Below, in pieces: positions 42,359 through 51,541 of a DNA stretch of 64,000 nt. Where the stretch lies: assembly GCF_014642635.1 (NCBI RefSeq), contig NZ_BMIQ01000002.1, forward strand, positions 248,001 through 312,000. Direction: 5' to 3'. The notes beneath the pieces were generated by a model. It saw only the letters and a program-made list of their open reading frames with translations. It did no database searches and was not told the DNA's origin. Within the stretch, counting starts at the first letter, position 1; every line of letters starts with the position of its first letter. This stretch comes from Aureimonas endophytica. GTDB lineage: Bacteria; Pseudomonadota; Alphaproteobacteria; Rhizobiales; Rhizobiaceae. A program made the position numbers and the translations under genes.

Positions 42359-42510
42359 TTGACACACTGACAGGTAGAACTTATCTTCAAGCCCGGCCCG
42401 AGGTTGCACCTCGGATTTAAGTCCTGTCGGTATCGGCAGGCCTCCGTAGATGGCGAAGCAAGCTTTGTACGGTGACAGATGAGGGCCTCGCTTCGGCGGG
42501 GCCCTTTTCG
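42359..42510 (+). ncRNA. Candidate small RNA with its own promoter and terminator
   Basis: A strong sigma-70-like promoter, TTGACA at 42359-42364 and TATCTT at 42382-42387 with a 17-base spacer, points to a transcript from about 42394. It would contain two hairpins: CCGAGGT/ACCTCGG (42399-42415) and a 7-bp stem with one G-U pair at CCTGTCG/CGGCAGG (42423-42440). It ends at an intrinsic terminator (42483-42508). There is no reading frame with a ribosome site in these 115 bases. I do not recognise the RNA family. Confidence 0.5.
42483..42508 (+). terminator. Intrinsic terminator of the candidate small RNA
   Basis: GGGCCTCGC and GCGGGGCCC form a stem with a stable TTCG tetraloop, followed by TTTTCGTTT on the plus strand. 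No plus-strand gene ends nearby except the broken toxin gene 130 bases upstream. Confidence 0.8.
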
Positions 42511-42603
42511 TTTCGGGTCTATGTTGCTCTGGCACTATCGTGGCATCGGACGCCGCACCTTGCGGTGTTCATGCCGCGAGGCATCGATCGATTCCCCTGT
42601 CCC

Positions 42604-43740
42604 TCACAAAGGCAGGCTGAATTGCAGCGCGGGCGTTTCCGCCTGCGCGTCGGCGAGGGCCGAGAGGGTGATGCCGAGCAGCCGGACGCCCTTCGCCACC
42701 GGCATCAGCGGCTGGAGCAGGCCGAGGCCGAGCCGTTCGAGTTCCGCCCGGTTCGAGACGGCGAGGGGCACGGACTGGCTGCGGGTGATCTGCTGGAAAT
42801 CGGCGAACTTCACCTTCAGCGTCACCGTGCGGCCGCGAAGGCCGCTCGTCTCGCAATGGCGCCAGACCTTGTCGAGGATCGGCTGGAGGGCGCTCGCCAT
42901 CGCCTCAAAGGCGAAGAGATCCTCGCTGAACGTGTTCTCCGCCCCGACCGACTTGCGGATGCGGTTCGCCCGCACCGGCCGCTCGTCGATGCCGCGCGAG
43001 ATCCAGTAGTAATAGGGCCCGGCCTTGCCGAAGCGCTCCTGCAGGAAGGGCAGGGACTTCGCGCGCAGGTCCCGGCCGGTCTGGAGACCGAGCCGTTCCA
43101 TCTTGGCGGCCGTCGCCGGGCCGATGCCGTGGAAGCGCCCGACCGGCAGGTCCTCCACGAAGGCGGCGCCCATCGCCGGGGGAATGACGAAGAGCCCGTC
43201 GGGCTTGCGATGGTCCGAGGCGAGCTTGGCCAGGAACTTGTTGTAGGAGACGCCGGCCGAGGCGGTGAGGCCCGTCACCTCGCGGATGCGCTGGCGGATC
43301 GCCTCGGCGATGGCGGTGGCGGACGGGATGTCCTGCAGATTTTCGGTGACGTCGAGATAGGCCTCGTCGAGCGACAGAGGCTCGATGATCGGCGTATGTT
43401 CGGCAAAGATCGCCCGGATCTCGGCCGAGACGGCCTTGTAGACCTCGAAGCGCGGCTTGACGAAGACGAGTTCCGGGCAGCGGCGTCTGGCGGTCACCGA
43501 GGGCATGGCGGAGCGCACGCCGAAGACCCGCGCCTCGTAGCTCGCCGCCGCGACGACGCCGCGCTGCGACGAGCCGCCCACCGCCACCGGCCTGCCGCGC
43601 AGCGAAGGATCGTCGCGCTGTTCCACCGAGGCGAAGAAGGCATCCATGTCGATATGGATGATCTTGCGCGGCCGCGCCGGAGCGGACGCGGCTTCAATCC
43701 CGCCGGCCGGCAAACTGCCGGGCCGCTGCGCCGCGTCCAT
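42604..43740 (-). CDS. dinB: DNA polymerase IV
   Basis: A Y-family translesion polymerase, DinB-type. The catalytic motifs IIHIDMDAFFASVEQRD near the N-terminus and LSLDEAYLDVT with the paired acidic residues are intact, followed by GVSYNKFLAKLASDHRKPDG and the helix-hairpin-helix FHGIGPATAAKMERLG. The little-finger domain ends near QAETPALQFSLPL. I start at the ATG at 43740 (378 residues); ATGs at 43767 and 43764 are alternatives that add a short non-conserved tail. It stands alone. Confidence 0.93.
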   Translation of the reverse strand: MDAAQRPGSLPAGGIEAASAPARPRKIIHIDMDAFFASVEQRDDPSLRGRPVAVGGSSQRGVVAAASYEARVFGVRSAMPSVTARRRCPELVFVKPRFEVYKAVSAEIRAIFAEHTPIIEPLSLDEAYLDVTENLQDIPSATAIAEAIRQRIREVTGLTASAGVSYNKFLAKLASDHRKPDGLFVIPPAMGAAFVEDLPVGRFHGIGPATAAKMERLGLQTGRDLRAKSLPFLQERFGKAGPYYYWISRGIDERPVRANRIRKSVGAENTFSEDLFAFEAMASALQPILDKVWRHCETSGLRGRTVTLKVKFADFQQITRSQSVPLAVSNRAELERLGLGLLQPLMPVAKGVRLLGITLSALADAQAETPALQFSLPL

Positions 43741-43912
43741 CGCGCTTTCACCGTCCCGCAGCATCATCGCCGGGTGTCCGCCCAAGCCCTTCGTCCCTCC
43801 CGTTCCGCCGCGCGGCGCGCCAGCTCGATGCCGGATGGGGCCGACTCGACCAGGAACGGATTAGGAACATAGCGCCAAGCGGCGCCGCATCCAAGAGCGG
43901 GACGGGCCGGGA

Positions 43913-44347
43913 TCAGCCGGCCTTCAGGGTCGCGTCGGTGCCCGTCACGGTGCCGAGGCCGTTGTCGCCCGCCTCGATGGCGGTGATCGTGCCGAGACCC
44001 GTCACGACCGAGCCGACCTTGATGCGGACGAGCTTCAGCCGGGTCGCCAGGATCGCCTCGTTCTCGAAGATGGAGACGATCGCGTAATCGGCCGGTTGCA
44101 GGGGCGCGGCGTCGGTCAGCACGGCGACGGCGAGCGGGCCCTTGTTCTCCTTCTTCGCGGCGGCATGTTCGGGGGCGGGGCTTGCCTCAGAGGCGGTGCC
44201 GAAGGCGAAATAGCCGCCGGCACCGGCGCCGCCTGCCAGAACGAGGGCGGCGGCGGCCGCGATGATGCCCTTCTTCTTGCGCGATCTGGCGGGCTTCGCC
44301 TCGCCGCCGTCTTCCGGCTTCGGCTCGGCTGTCTTCGCTTTGGCCAC
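43913..44347 (-). CDS. Small single-pass membrane protein with a FliL-like N-terminus
   Basis: I do not recognise the whole protein. It has 144 residues: a charged cytoplasmic N-terminus (AKTAEPKPEDG, then ARSRKKK), one membrane helix (GIIAAAAALVLAGGAGAGGY), and a periplasmic part of about 90 residues with beta-like segments (YAIVSIFENEAILATRLKLV, VGSVVTGLGTITAIEAGDNG). The N-terminal half resembles FliL, but the conserved FliL C-terminal region is absent and no flagellar genes are near. The GTG start at 44347 is fixed by a perfect AAGGAGGG seven bases upstream. It is divergent from chrA. Confidence 0.65.
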   Translation of the reverse strand: MAKAKTAEPKPEDGGEAKPARSRKKKGIIAAAAALVLAGGAGAGGYFAFGTASEASPAPEHAAAKKENKGPLAVAVLTDAAPLQPADYAIVSIFENEAILATRLKLVRIKVGSVVTGLGTITAIEAGDNGLGTVTGTDATLKAG

Positions 44348-44480
44348 GGGGCAACCCTCCTTGCGGATGACGGAGCCAACATGGCGGGCGGGCATGGAGA
44401 TCGGGTGCAGGAAAAGCCTAAACTTCGAGGCGATTCGCGAGAATGAATTCGGGAAGCCGTCGGGCAGGGGAGAGGGCGCC

Positions 44481-45854
44481 ATGCGAGGGAAAGCGATCTC
44501 GACCGGGGCGACCGCGCCAGCGCCGGCGCCAGCACCGGCGGCGGCGGTCGGTTTCGGCGAGGCCCTCAGGGTCTGGATCCGCATCGCCTGCCTGTCCTTC
44601 GGCGGGCCGGCCGGGCAGATCGCGCTGATGCATCGCATCCTGGTCGATGAGAAGCGCTGGATCGACGAGGCGCGCTTCCTTCATGCGCTGAATTTCTGCA
44701 TGCTCCTGCCCGGCCCCGAGGCGCAGCAGCTCGCGACCTATATCGGCTGGCTGCTCCACGGCACGAAGGGCGGCCTGGCCGCCGGCATCCTCTTCGTGCT
44801 GCCCGGCGCGGTCTCGATCCTCGCCCTCTCGCTCGTCTATGTCGCCTATGGCGATGCCGGCCTCGTCGCCGGGCTGTTCTTCGGCCTGAAGGCGGCGGTT
44901 CTCGCCGTCGTGCTCGAAGCGGTGCAGCGGATCAGCCGGCGGGCGCTCCGGAACGGCGCGATGCGGGCGATCGCCGCCTTCGCCTTCGTCGCGATCTTTC
45001 TCCTGCACGTGCCCTTTCCGGCGATCGTCTTCGGCGCCGCGCTGGTCGGCTGGCTCGGCGGCCGCCTCGACCATCCCGCCTTCGCGCCGGGCGGGGCGGA
45101 AGCACCCGCCGGGCCGGACATCGCGCAGGCGCGCGCCGGGAGTCTCGAAGCCTTCCGGCTCGGCGCGATCCTCCTTCTCGTCTGGCTCCTGCCGGTGGCG
45201 GCGCTTCTGGCGCTTCTCGGCCCGGGCGACACCTTCACCGCGATCGGCCTCTTCTTCAGCAAGATGGCGGTGGTCAGCTTCGGCGGCGCCTATGCCGTCC
45301 TCGCCTATGTCGCGCAGCAGGCGGTGGAGCATTACGGCTGGCTGCGGCCGGGCGAGATGCTGAACGGGCTGGGCCTCGCCGAAACGACGCCGGGGCCGCT
45401 GATCATGGTCACGCAATTCGTCGGCTTCCTGGCCGCCTTCCGCGACCCGGGCGGGCTGAACCCCTATCTCGCGGGAATCCTCGGCAGCCTGCTCACCACC
45501 TGGGTCACCTTCGCGCCCTGCTTTCTCTGGATCTTCCTCGGCGCGCCCTTCGTCGAGCGGCTGCGCGGCAACCGGGCGCTCGCGGCGGCGCTCGCCGCGA
45601 TCACCGCCGCCATCGTCGGGGTGATCCTCAATCTCGCCGTCTGGTTCGGGCTGCATGTCCTGTTCCGCGAGCTGCGCGTCGCGCGGCTCGGACCCTTCGC
45701 CCTCGACCTGCCGGTGCCGGGCAGTCTCGATCCGGCGGCGCTGCTCCTGGCGCTCGCCGCCGGCCTCGCGCTGTTCCGCTTCAAGCTGGGCGTGGTGCCC
45801 GTGCTCGTCGGCTGCGCGGCGGCGGGCGCGCTGCGCGTTCTTCTCGCCGGATAA
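44481..45854 (+). CDS. chrA: Chromate efflux transporter (CHR family)
   Basis: A two-domain chromate ion transporter of 457 residues. The N-terminal CHR domain starts ALRVWIRIACLSFGGPAGQI and contains NFCMLLPGPEAQQLATYIGW. The second CHR domain starts near FFSKMAVVSFGGAYAVLAYV and has LGLAETTPGPLIMVTQFVGF. These paired halves identify the long-chain CHR type. A GGGAGAGGG ribosome site precedes the ATG at 44481. No chrB regulator is adjacent. Confidence 0.9.
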   Translation: MRGKAISTGATAPAPAPAPAAAVGFGEALRVWIRIACLSFGGPAGQIALMHRILVDEKRWIDEARFLHALNFCMLLPGPEAQQLATYIGWLLHGTKGGLAAGILFVLPGAVSILALSLVYVAYGDAGLVAGLFFGLKAAVLAVVLEAVQRISRRALRNGAMRAIAAFAFVAIFLLHVPFPAIVFGAALVGWLGGRLDHPAFAPGGAEAPAGPDIAQARAGSLEAFRLGAILLLVWLLPVAALLALLGPGDTFTAIGLFFSKMAVVSFGGAYAVLAYVAQQAVEHYGWLRPGEMLNGLGLAETTPGPLIMVTQFVGFLAAFRDPGGLNPYLAGILGSLLTTWVTFAPCFLWIFLGAPFVERLRGNRALAAALAAITAAIVGVILNLAVWFGLHVLFRELRVARLGPFALDLPVPGSLDPAALLLALAAGLALFRFKLGVVPVLVGCAAAGALRVLLAG

Positions 45855-45863
45855 GAAGAGCGG

Positions 45864-47456
45864 CTAGAACAGCGAGCCCTGATCGACCTTGACCGCGCCG
45901 CGCTTGCCGCGCGGCGACTTGGCCACGCTCGGGCGCGGCGCGGCCGTCGTCAGCGCGCTGCGCCGCCCGTCGGCGAATTCCAGATCGAAGGCCATGCCGG
46001 GCGACAGGGCCTCGGCGCTGGTGATCGGCGCGTCCTTCGCCTGCGGGTCGCGCACGATGGCATAACCGCGTTGCAGGACTTGGCGCCAGTCGAGGCTCGC
46101 CGCGACGCGGGCGATGGCGGAGAGGCGATCGGCGCGGCGCGCATGGCCGTGGGCGAAGGCCCGCTCCAGCCGGTCGGCCAGCACGTCCAGCTTCATGCGC
46201 CCTTCCTGGCTGCGCGTGGCGATGCCATGCGGCCGAAGGTCGGAGACGGCGCGCTCGAAGCGCTGCCGGCGCCGCGCCAGGAAACCGTCCAGCGCATGGC
46301 GGCTGCGCGTTTCGCCGAGCCGCAGATCGTTGCGCTTGTCGCGCAGGAGCGCATCCAGCCGGTGCGGCGCCAGCCGGCCGCCGGCCTCGCCGAAGAGCCG
46401 CCGCTTCTCGCCGACCGCGACGCGGAGCGAGCGGCCGAGCTGGCTCGACGCGTCGTCCAGGCGCCGGCGCGGCAGGGCGAGCAGCATGTCGATCGAGGGA
46501 ATGGCCCGGGCGAGGCCGGCGACCAAGCGCCGCCCGTCGCCGAGCCGGCGCGAGACGCCGGTGCCGAGCCGCGCGTTGAGGCTGGCGAGCATCAGTTCGA
46601 GCTCGGCCTTCACCGGCACCGCCATCTCGGCCGCCCCGGTCGGCGTCGGCGCCCGGCGGTCGCTGGCATGGTCGATCAGCGTCCAGTCGGTCTCGTGGCC
46701 GACGGCGGAGATCAGGGGAATGGCGGAAGCGGCCGCGGCGCGCACCACCGCCTCGTCGTTGAAGCCCCAGAGGTCCTCGAGACTGCCGCCGCCGCGCGCG
46801 ACGATGAGGAGATCCGGGCGCGGGATCGGCCCGCCCTCTTCCAGCGCGTTGAAGCCGGCGATCGCCGCCGCGACCTCGGCGCCGCAGGTCTCGCCCTGGA
46901 CGCGCACCGGCCAGACGAGGAGATGCAACGGAAAGCGGTCGGCGATGCGGTGGCGGATGTCGCGGATCACCGCGCCGGTCGGCGAGGTGACGACCCCGAC
47001 GACGCGCGGCAGGAAGGGCAGGGGCCGTTTACGCTCCGCCGCGAAGAGGCCTTCCGCTTCCAGCCGGCGCCGCCGTTCGTCGAGAAGCGCCATCAGCGCC
47101 CCGGCGCCCGCCGGCTCCAGATGGTCGATGACGATCTGATATTTGGAGGAGCCGGGATAGGTCGTCAGCTTGCCGGTGGCGATGACCTCCAGCCCCTCCT
47201 CGGGCTTGAAGGGCAGCTTCGCCATGGCGGTGCGCCAGACGACGGCTTCCAGCCGGGCCTTGTCGTCCTTCAGGGCGAAATAGGCGTGGCCCGAGGAATG
47301 CGGGCCGCGATAGCCTGAAATCTCGCCGCGCACCCGCACATGCTCGAAGGCACTCTCGACCGTGCGCTTCAGGGCGCCCGAGAGTTCGGAAACCGTGTAT
47401 TCGGCGGCGTTCGATCCGGAAGGCGCCGCATCGGCGAGAGCGCTCAAGCCCGTCAC
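45864..47456 (-). CDS. xseA: Exodeoxyribonuclease VII large subunit
   Basis: The large subunit of exonuclease VII, which degrades single-stranded DNA. The 530-residue product has the N-terminal OB fold ([40 protein letters not shown]) and the catalytic core [34 protein letters not shown] and [22 protein letters not shown] (in two parts), then a long helical C-terminus. The GTG at 47456 overlaps the lysR TGA (GTGA), so translation is coupled to lysR. The open frame further upstream is an artefact. The small subunit xseB is not in the window. Confidence 0.92.
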   Translation of the reverse strand: MTGLSALADAAPSGSNAAEYTVSELSGALKRTVESAFEHVRVRGEISGYRGPHSSGHAYFALKDDKARLEAVVWRTAMAKLPFKPEEGLEVIATGKLTTYPGSSKYQIVIDHLEPAGAGALMALLDERRRRLEAEGLFAAERKRPLPFLPRVVGVVTSPTGAVIRDIRHRIADRFPLHLLVWPVRVQGETCGAEVAAAIAGFNALEEGGPIPRPDLLIVARGGGSLEDLWGFNDEAVVRAAAASAIPLISAVGHETDWTLIDHASDRRAPTPTGAAEMAVPVKAELELMLASLNARLGTGVSRRLGDGRRLVAGLARAIPSIDMLLALPRRRLDDASSQLGRSLRVAVGEKRRLFGEAGGRLAPHRLDALLRDKRNDLRLGETRSRHALDGFLARRRQRFERAVSDLRPHGIATRSQEGRMKLDVLADRLERAFAHGHARRADRLSAIARVAASLDWRQVLQRGYAIVRDPQAKDAPITSAEALSPGMAFDLEFADGRRSALTTAAPRPSVAKSPRGKRGAVKVDQGSLF

Positions 47457-48403
47457 CAGCCGGCGAGCGCGAAGCCGCCGCGCTGGCGCTGCGCCTTGCC
47501 CCGCGCCTCGCCGGCCCGCAGCGACGGCTCCATCAGCGTCGGCGCCCCGAGATTGTTCTGGAGGCTCTCGCGGATATGGGCGATCAGCGCCTCGACCACC
47601 GGCCGGTCGGCATTCTTGCCGCGCAGCATGCCGATCTCGGCGTCGCGCAGCGTCGGAAAGCCGTCCGCCTCGGTGAGGACGCGCATGCCGGAGCGCAGCG
47701 CGCATTCCGGCAGCACGCTGACGGCGAGGCCCGCCAGCACCGCCGAGGCGACGATCGTCGCCGACCAGGAGGTGAAGAGGACGCGGTGCTCGCGGCCGAT
47801 GCCTTGCAGGGCCTCGATGCACTGCTTGCGCCAGATGCAGTCGGCCCGGCCGATGGCGAGCGGCAGGATGGGCTCCTCGTGTACGCAATGGGCGGCGGAG
47901 GTGACGAAATGCAGGGGCTCGCGCCGCACGATCTCGGCATTGCCCGCCTTGCTCGGACAGACCAGCACGACGTCGAGCTGGCCCTTGTCGATCTGCTCCA
48001 TCAGATTGACCGAGGGCTCGCAGGCGATCTGCAATTCGACGCGCGGATTGGAGCGGGAAAAGCGCGCCATGATCTCCGGCAGGAGGCGCTCGGCATAGTC
48101 GTCGGGCAGGCCGATCCGCACATGGCCCTCGATCATGTCCTCGTCGAAGGCGGTCAGCGTTTCGAGGCTGAGGCTCATCAGCTTCCGGGCATAGCCGAGC
48201 AGGCGGTCGCCGTCCGGCGTCAGCTTCACGCTGCGCCCGGTGCGCTCGAACAGGGCCGTGTCGAGCCGCTCCTCCAGCTTGCGCATCTGCATGGAGACGG
48301 CGGACTGCGTCTTGAACACTTCCTCCGCCGCGCGGGTGAAGCTGCCCGTGTCGACGATGGCGAGAAAGGTGCGGAGCTGGTCGAGATCGAGAGGCGTCGG
48401 CAT
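47453..48403 (-). CDS. LysR family transcriptional regulator
   Basis: A LysR-type regulator of 316 residues. The N-terminal winged helix-turn-helix is typical ([55 protein letters not shown]), followed by the periplasmic-binding-like effector domain ([20 protein letters not shown]). The ligand is unknown. It is divergent from a DUF1127 gene and overlaps xseA downstream. Candidate promoter and operator sequences lie at 48434-48463. Confidence 0.92.
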   Translation of the reverse strand: MPTPLDLDQLRTFLAIVDTGSFTRAAEEVFKTQSAVSMQMRKLEERLDTALFERTGRSVKLTPDGDRLLGYARKLMSLSLETLTAFDEDMIEGHVRIGLPDDYAERLLPEIMARFSRSNPRVELQIACEPSVNLMEQIDKGQLDVVLVCPSKAGNAEIVRREPLHFVTSAAHCVHEEPILPLAIGRADCIWRKQCIEALQGIGREHRVLFTSWSATIVASAVLAGLAVSVLPECALRSGMRVLTEADGFPTLRDAEIGMLRGKNADRPVVEALIAHIRESLQNNLGAPTLMEPSLRAGEARGKAQRQRGGFALAGW

Positions 48404-48433
48404 CGCGGCAATCCATCATCCACGGTGATGGAC

Positions 48434-48463
48434 AGTATAAGCAACATTCGTTGGTTTGATCAA
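48434..48463 (-). promoter_or_regulatory. Promoter and palindrome upstream of lysR
   Basis: On the minus strand TTGATC (48463-48458) and TATACT (48439-48434) with an 18-base spacer make a good sigma-70 promoter for lysR. A perfect palindrome CAACATTCGTTG (48442-48453) lies inside the spacer and could be the autoregulatory operator. Confidence 0.45.
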
Positions 48464-48583
48464 TCACCGAGGCCTATCTTGGGATCATCGAGACGAGCCG
48501 ACCGCTGACGGCGCCGAAACCCTCCCGTTCCGGCGAAGGGCGGAGCCTTGTCCGACGAAGCCCGATGAGAGGAGTCCGCCCCC

Positions 48584-48853
48584 GTGTCCCTGTTTCCCAG
48601 AACCTTCGCCGACGAGGTGCTGTCCGGCCTGCCGCGTCCCGATCTCAGGCTCGCCGCCGCCGCGCTCGGCGCGATGGTCCGCACGTTCCGCAACCGCCGC
48701 GCCGCCGACCGCGTCGCCGATCTGCCGGACTATCTCCTGACCGATATCGGCCTGAAGCGCGACGACGTCCACGAGGCCCTGTCCCTGCATTGGCGGGAAG
48801 ACCCGACCTTCCGGCTCGCCCTTCGGGCGGCGGAGCGTCGGCGGGGACGATGA
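48584..48853 (+). CDS. DUF1127 domain protein
   Basis: An 89-residue protein with a C-terminal DUF1127 (YjiS-like) motif, LPDYLLTDIGLKRDDVHEAL. Small Arg-rich DUF1127 proteins in alphaproteobacteria have been tied to RNA turnover and phosphate or carbon metabolism; this one is longer than the minimal 45-50-residue type, with an N-terminal extension and a terminal ERRRGR. The start is GTG at 48584, after GAGAGGAG. It is divergent from lysR, which may regulate it. Confidence 0.82.
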   Translation: MSLFPRTFADEVLSGLPRPDLRLAAAALGAMVRTFRNRRAADRVADLPDYLLTDIGLKRDDVHEALSLHWREDPTFRLALRAAERRRGR

Positions 48854-48878
48854 ATGCCGACAAAAGCGACATGATCTG

Positions 48879-48908
48879 AACGGCCCGTCCTCACCGGCGG
48901 GCCGTTTT
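48879..48908 (+). terminator. Terminator after the DUF1127 gene
   Basis: A 9-bp stem (48879-48887 with 48898-48906) with a 10-base loop, followed by TTTTAG. It lies between convergent genes. Confidence 0.75.
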
Positions 48909-48934
48909 AGTTTCGGGCTCTGGAATCCCGGCCG

Positions 48935-50260
48935 TCAGAAGGACGTGCCGCCGTCCTCGTCCTCGTTCGCCGCCTCGCGCCGCCGCTCGGCGAGGATCTT
49001 GTCGATGCGCCGCCCGTCGAGATCCACGACCTCCAGCCGCCAGTCGCCCCAGTCGGTGCTTTCCCCGACATCCGGGATATGGCCGAAGCGGTCCAGCATG
49101 AAGCCGGCCAGCGTCTCGTAGTCGCGATCCTTCGGAAATTTCAGCGGCGCCAGCGTGCGCTCCACCGCGTCGATCGGCAGGCCGGCATCGATCAGCCAGG
49201 AGCCGTCGGTGCGCTGGACGATGGAATAGTCCTCGTTCTCGCCTTCCGGCAGCGAGCCGCCGATCGCGGCCAGAATATCGGTCGGCGTGACGATACCCTC
49301 GAAGGAGCCGTATTCGTCGAGGACGATCGCCATATGGAGATTGGCCGAGCGGAAGCGTTCCAAGAGCTTCAGGACCGGCATCGTCTCGTTGACGAAGAGC
49401 GGTTCGCGGATCGCGGCCGACAGGTCGACCCTGCCGTTGTTGCGCACCTGTTCCAGAAGGTCCTTGGCTTGCACGACGCCGACGATGTCGTCGGAATCCT
49501 CGCCCATCACCGGGAAGCGCGAATGGCCGGCCTCGCGGATCTCGTCGAGGATCGTGTCGGCCGAATCGCCCATGGCGAGCCAGTCGGCATCGGGGCGCGG
49601 CACCATGATGGAGCGCACGTTGCGGTCGGCGATGCGCAGCACGCCTTCCAGCATTTCGCGCTCCTTCTCCTCGAAGACGCCGGTCTGCGTGCCCTCGGCG
49701 ATCATCGCCTTCACGTCCTCTTCCGTCACCATGTTGCTTTCCTCGGTCGAGGTGCCGAAGAGGCGGGAAACCGCGACGGTGGAAACGGTGAGGAGCCAGA
49801 CGACCGGGGCGCCGATCGTGGCGAGGCCGCTCATCACCGGCGCGACGAAGACGGCGATCGCCTCCGAGCGCTTCAGGGCGAAGCCCTTCGGCACGAGCTC
49901 GCCGAAGATCAGCGACAGATAGGTGATGACGACGATGACGATCGCGAAGGCCAGCGCGTTGGCCGAGGCGGCCGTGATGCCGGGCATCGTCTCGAGGATG
50001 GCGGCGAGCGGCTCGGAGAAGACCGAGCCGCCATAGGCGCCGGCGATGATGCCGACGAGCGTGATGCCGACCTGGACGGTGGACAGGAAGGCGGTCGGGT
50101 CCTCGGTCAGGCGCAGCGCCGTCCGCGCCCGCTTGCTGCCCTCGTCGGCGAGCTGCTGGAGCCGGGAGCGCTTGGCCGAAACGAGGGCCAGCTCCGACAT
50201 CGAGAAGAAGCCGTTGAGCAGGATCAGGAAGATCAGGATCAGCGTGTTGACGAGAAGCAT
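48935..50260 (-). CDS. CNNM/CBS-domain protein (CorC/HlyC family)
   Basis: A 441-residue inner-membrane protein with the CNNM transmembrane domain (residues 1-190, start LILIFLILLNGFFSMSELAL), a pair of CBS domains (VRSIMVPRPDADWLAMGDSA to FEGIVTPTDILAAIGG) and a C-terminal CorC_HlyC domain (SWLIDAGLPIDAVERTLAPL, LAGFMLDRFGHIPDVGES). Members are linked to magnesium and cobalt homeostasis; CBS domains usually bind adenine nucleotides. It is probably monocistronic; 306 gene-free bases lie upstream. Confidence 0.9.
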   Translation of the reverse strand: MLLVNTLILIFLILLNGFFSMSELALVSAKRSRLQQLADEGSKRARTALRLTEDPTAFLSTVQVGITLVGIIAGAYGGSVFSEPLAAILETMPGITAASANALAFAIVIVVITYLSLIFGELVPKGFALKRSEAIAVFVAPVMSGLATIGAPVVWLLTVSTVAVSRLFGTSTEESNMVTEEDVKAMIAEGTQTGVFEEKEREMLEGVLRIADRNVRSIMVPRPDADWLAMGDSADTILDEIREAGHSRFPVMGEDSDDIVGVVQAKDLLEQVRNNGRVDLSAAIREPLFVNETMPVLKLLERFRSANLHMAIVLDEYGSFEGIVTPTDILAAIGGSLPEGENEDYSIVQRTDGSWLIDAGLPIDAVERTLAPLKFPKDRDYETLAGFMLDRFGHIPDVGESTDWGDWRLEVVDLDGRRIDKILAERRREAANEDEDGGTSF

Positions 50261-50566
50261 CTAAAACGAGGGGTTGTGGAGGAGAAACGGTCCGCGGGCG
50301 GCCGTGGGGCGAAAGAAGGGGCGGGGAGGCACGGAGCCCCCGTCGGTATGATGGGCCCGCGCGGGGCGGGGTGTCGGCAAAGGGTGACGGCCGTCGAAGC
50401 GGCCGGGCGTTCCGCTCATCGCATTGCGCTTTGTGTCACCGATCCGAACCGTCCATTCCTGTTTCGCAGAGGCGGAGATAGCACAAACGCGAGGGCTTTC
50501 GACAGGGGAACCTGTCGGCGGGGCGGTCGATCCCGCCGCGCCGGCCTCGAAAGGGCGCGGCGCCCG
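50261..50566. other. Gene-free spacer, presumably the CNNM gene promoter
   Basis: These 306 bases hold no gene I can support. They are G-rich near 50275-50380, with a few short GC hairpins. I see no clear terminator, operator or repeat. Confidence 0.6.
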
Positions 50567-51487
50567 TCAGCCGTTCGCGGCTCCCTTGTCGGAAAAGCGG
50601 TCGAAGAGCGCGGCCATTTCCCGCGCATAGTCCTCCTGCATCCGCCGGCCGGTCTGCAGGAAATTGCCGACGAGATCGTCCTCCGGCCGCGGCGGCCGGC
50701 TGGCCGCGCCGGGGGCCGGCTGCGGCAGGGGCAGGCGCGTCGCGTCCGCCGCCGCGCGCATGCCCTTGGCGAAGGCGTCGAACATCATGGCGAAGGGCGT
50801 GACGGGGTCGGCCGCCGGCCCGCCCCGCGCGGCGAAGCTCGCCGGCGGCGGCGCGACGGGCTTCGCCACGCCGGCCGCCTGGCCCCAGAAGTCGAAGCCG
50901 CTGCGCATCGCCTGCGCGAAAGCGTCCGCGAAGAAATTGGCGGGCATCGGCAGCGTGGCGCCCCGCGACGGGCGGCCCTCGTCGGAAGGGCGCGTCAGCG
51001 CCTCCACGGCATTGGCGCCGCGCCGCATCATCTCGGCCGTCGCCGCGCCGAGATCGCCGCTGGCGAGCCCCGCCGGCTGCAGCCGGCTCCATTCGGCGAG
51101 CGCGCCGCGCATCATCGCCTCCATGCCGATCGTAGCCATCTGCGGCATCATGCGCGACAGGATGTCGGGGGCGATGCCGGTCAGCGCCGCCGCCTGGCGG
51201 GAGACCGCGTCGCGCAGGCCCGGCGCGCCGAAGATCGCGCCGAGAAAGGTCTCGCCCGCCGCGCGGGCCGAGGCGTCCGGGCGCGGGGTCATCGCCATGA
51301 AGGCCTTCGAAAGTTCCGCCCAGCGCGCCGGGCTTTCGAGCGCCTGGCGCATGCCGAGCGCGAAGGCGGGCTCCAGCGCGGCGCGGGCCTTCTCGAACTC
51401 GGCCTGGGTCAGCCGGTAATGTTCGGCGAGGCGGTCGGCGACGAAATTGCCGTCCTCGGCCGCCGGCCGCTCGTCCTGATTCGTCAT
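50567..51487 (-). CDS. Hypothetical helical protein (DUF937-like region)
   Basis: A soluble, Ala/Met-rich helical protein of 306 residues. Residues about 85-135 (FLGAIFGAPGLRDAVSRQAA, GIAPDILSRMMPQMATIGME) resemble the DUF937/YidB-type repeat found in proteins of unknown function, but the match is by eye. The C-terminal part has a Pro-rich linker and a final helix (REMAALFDRFSDKG). The ATG at 51487 is used; a GTG at 51499 is possible. It is downstream of gshA on the same strand (54-base gap) and may be cotranscribed. Confidence 0.65.
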   Translation of the reverse strand: MTNQDERPAAEDGNFVADRLAEHYRLTQAEFEKARAALEPAFALGMRQALESPARWAELSKAFMAMTPRPDASARAAGETFLGAIFGAPGLRDAVSRQAAALTGIAPDILSRMMPQMATIGMEAMMRGALAEWSRLQPAGLASGDLGAATAEMMRRGANAVEALTRPSDEGRPSRGATLPMPANFFADAFAQAMRSGFDFWGQAAGVAKPVAPPPASFAARGGPAADPVTPFAMMFDAFAKGMRAAADATRLPLPQPAPGAASRPPRPEDDLVGNFLQTGRRMQEDYAREMAALFDRFSDKGAANG

Positions 51488-51541
51488 CCCGCCGTCCACG
51501 CGCCTCGCATCCCGTCAGAATGACGGCAGGCGGGCGAGGCT

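Noticed and set aside
42272-42535. Minus-strand open frame of 87 codons over the small-RNA candidate
   Set aside because: No ribosome site or family; it overlaps the toxin relic and the RNA hairpins.
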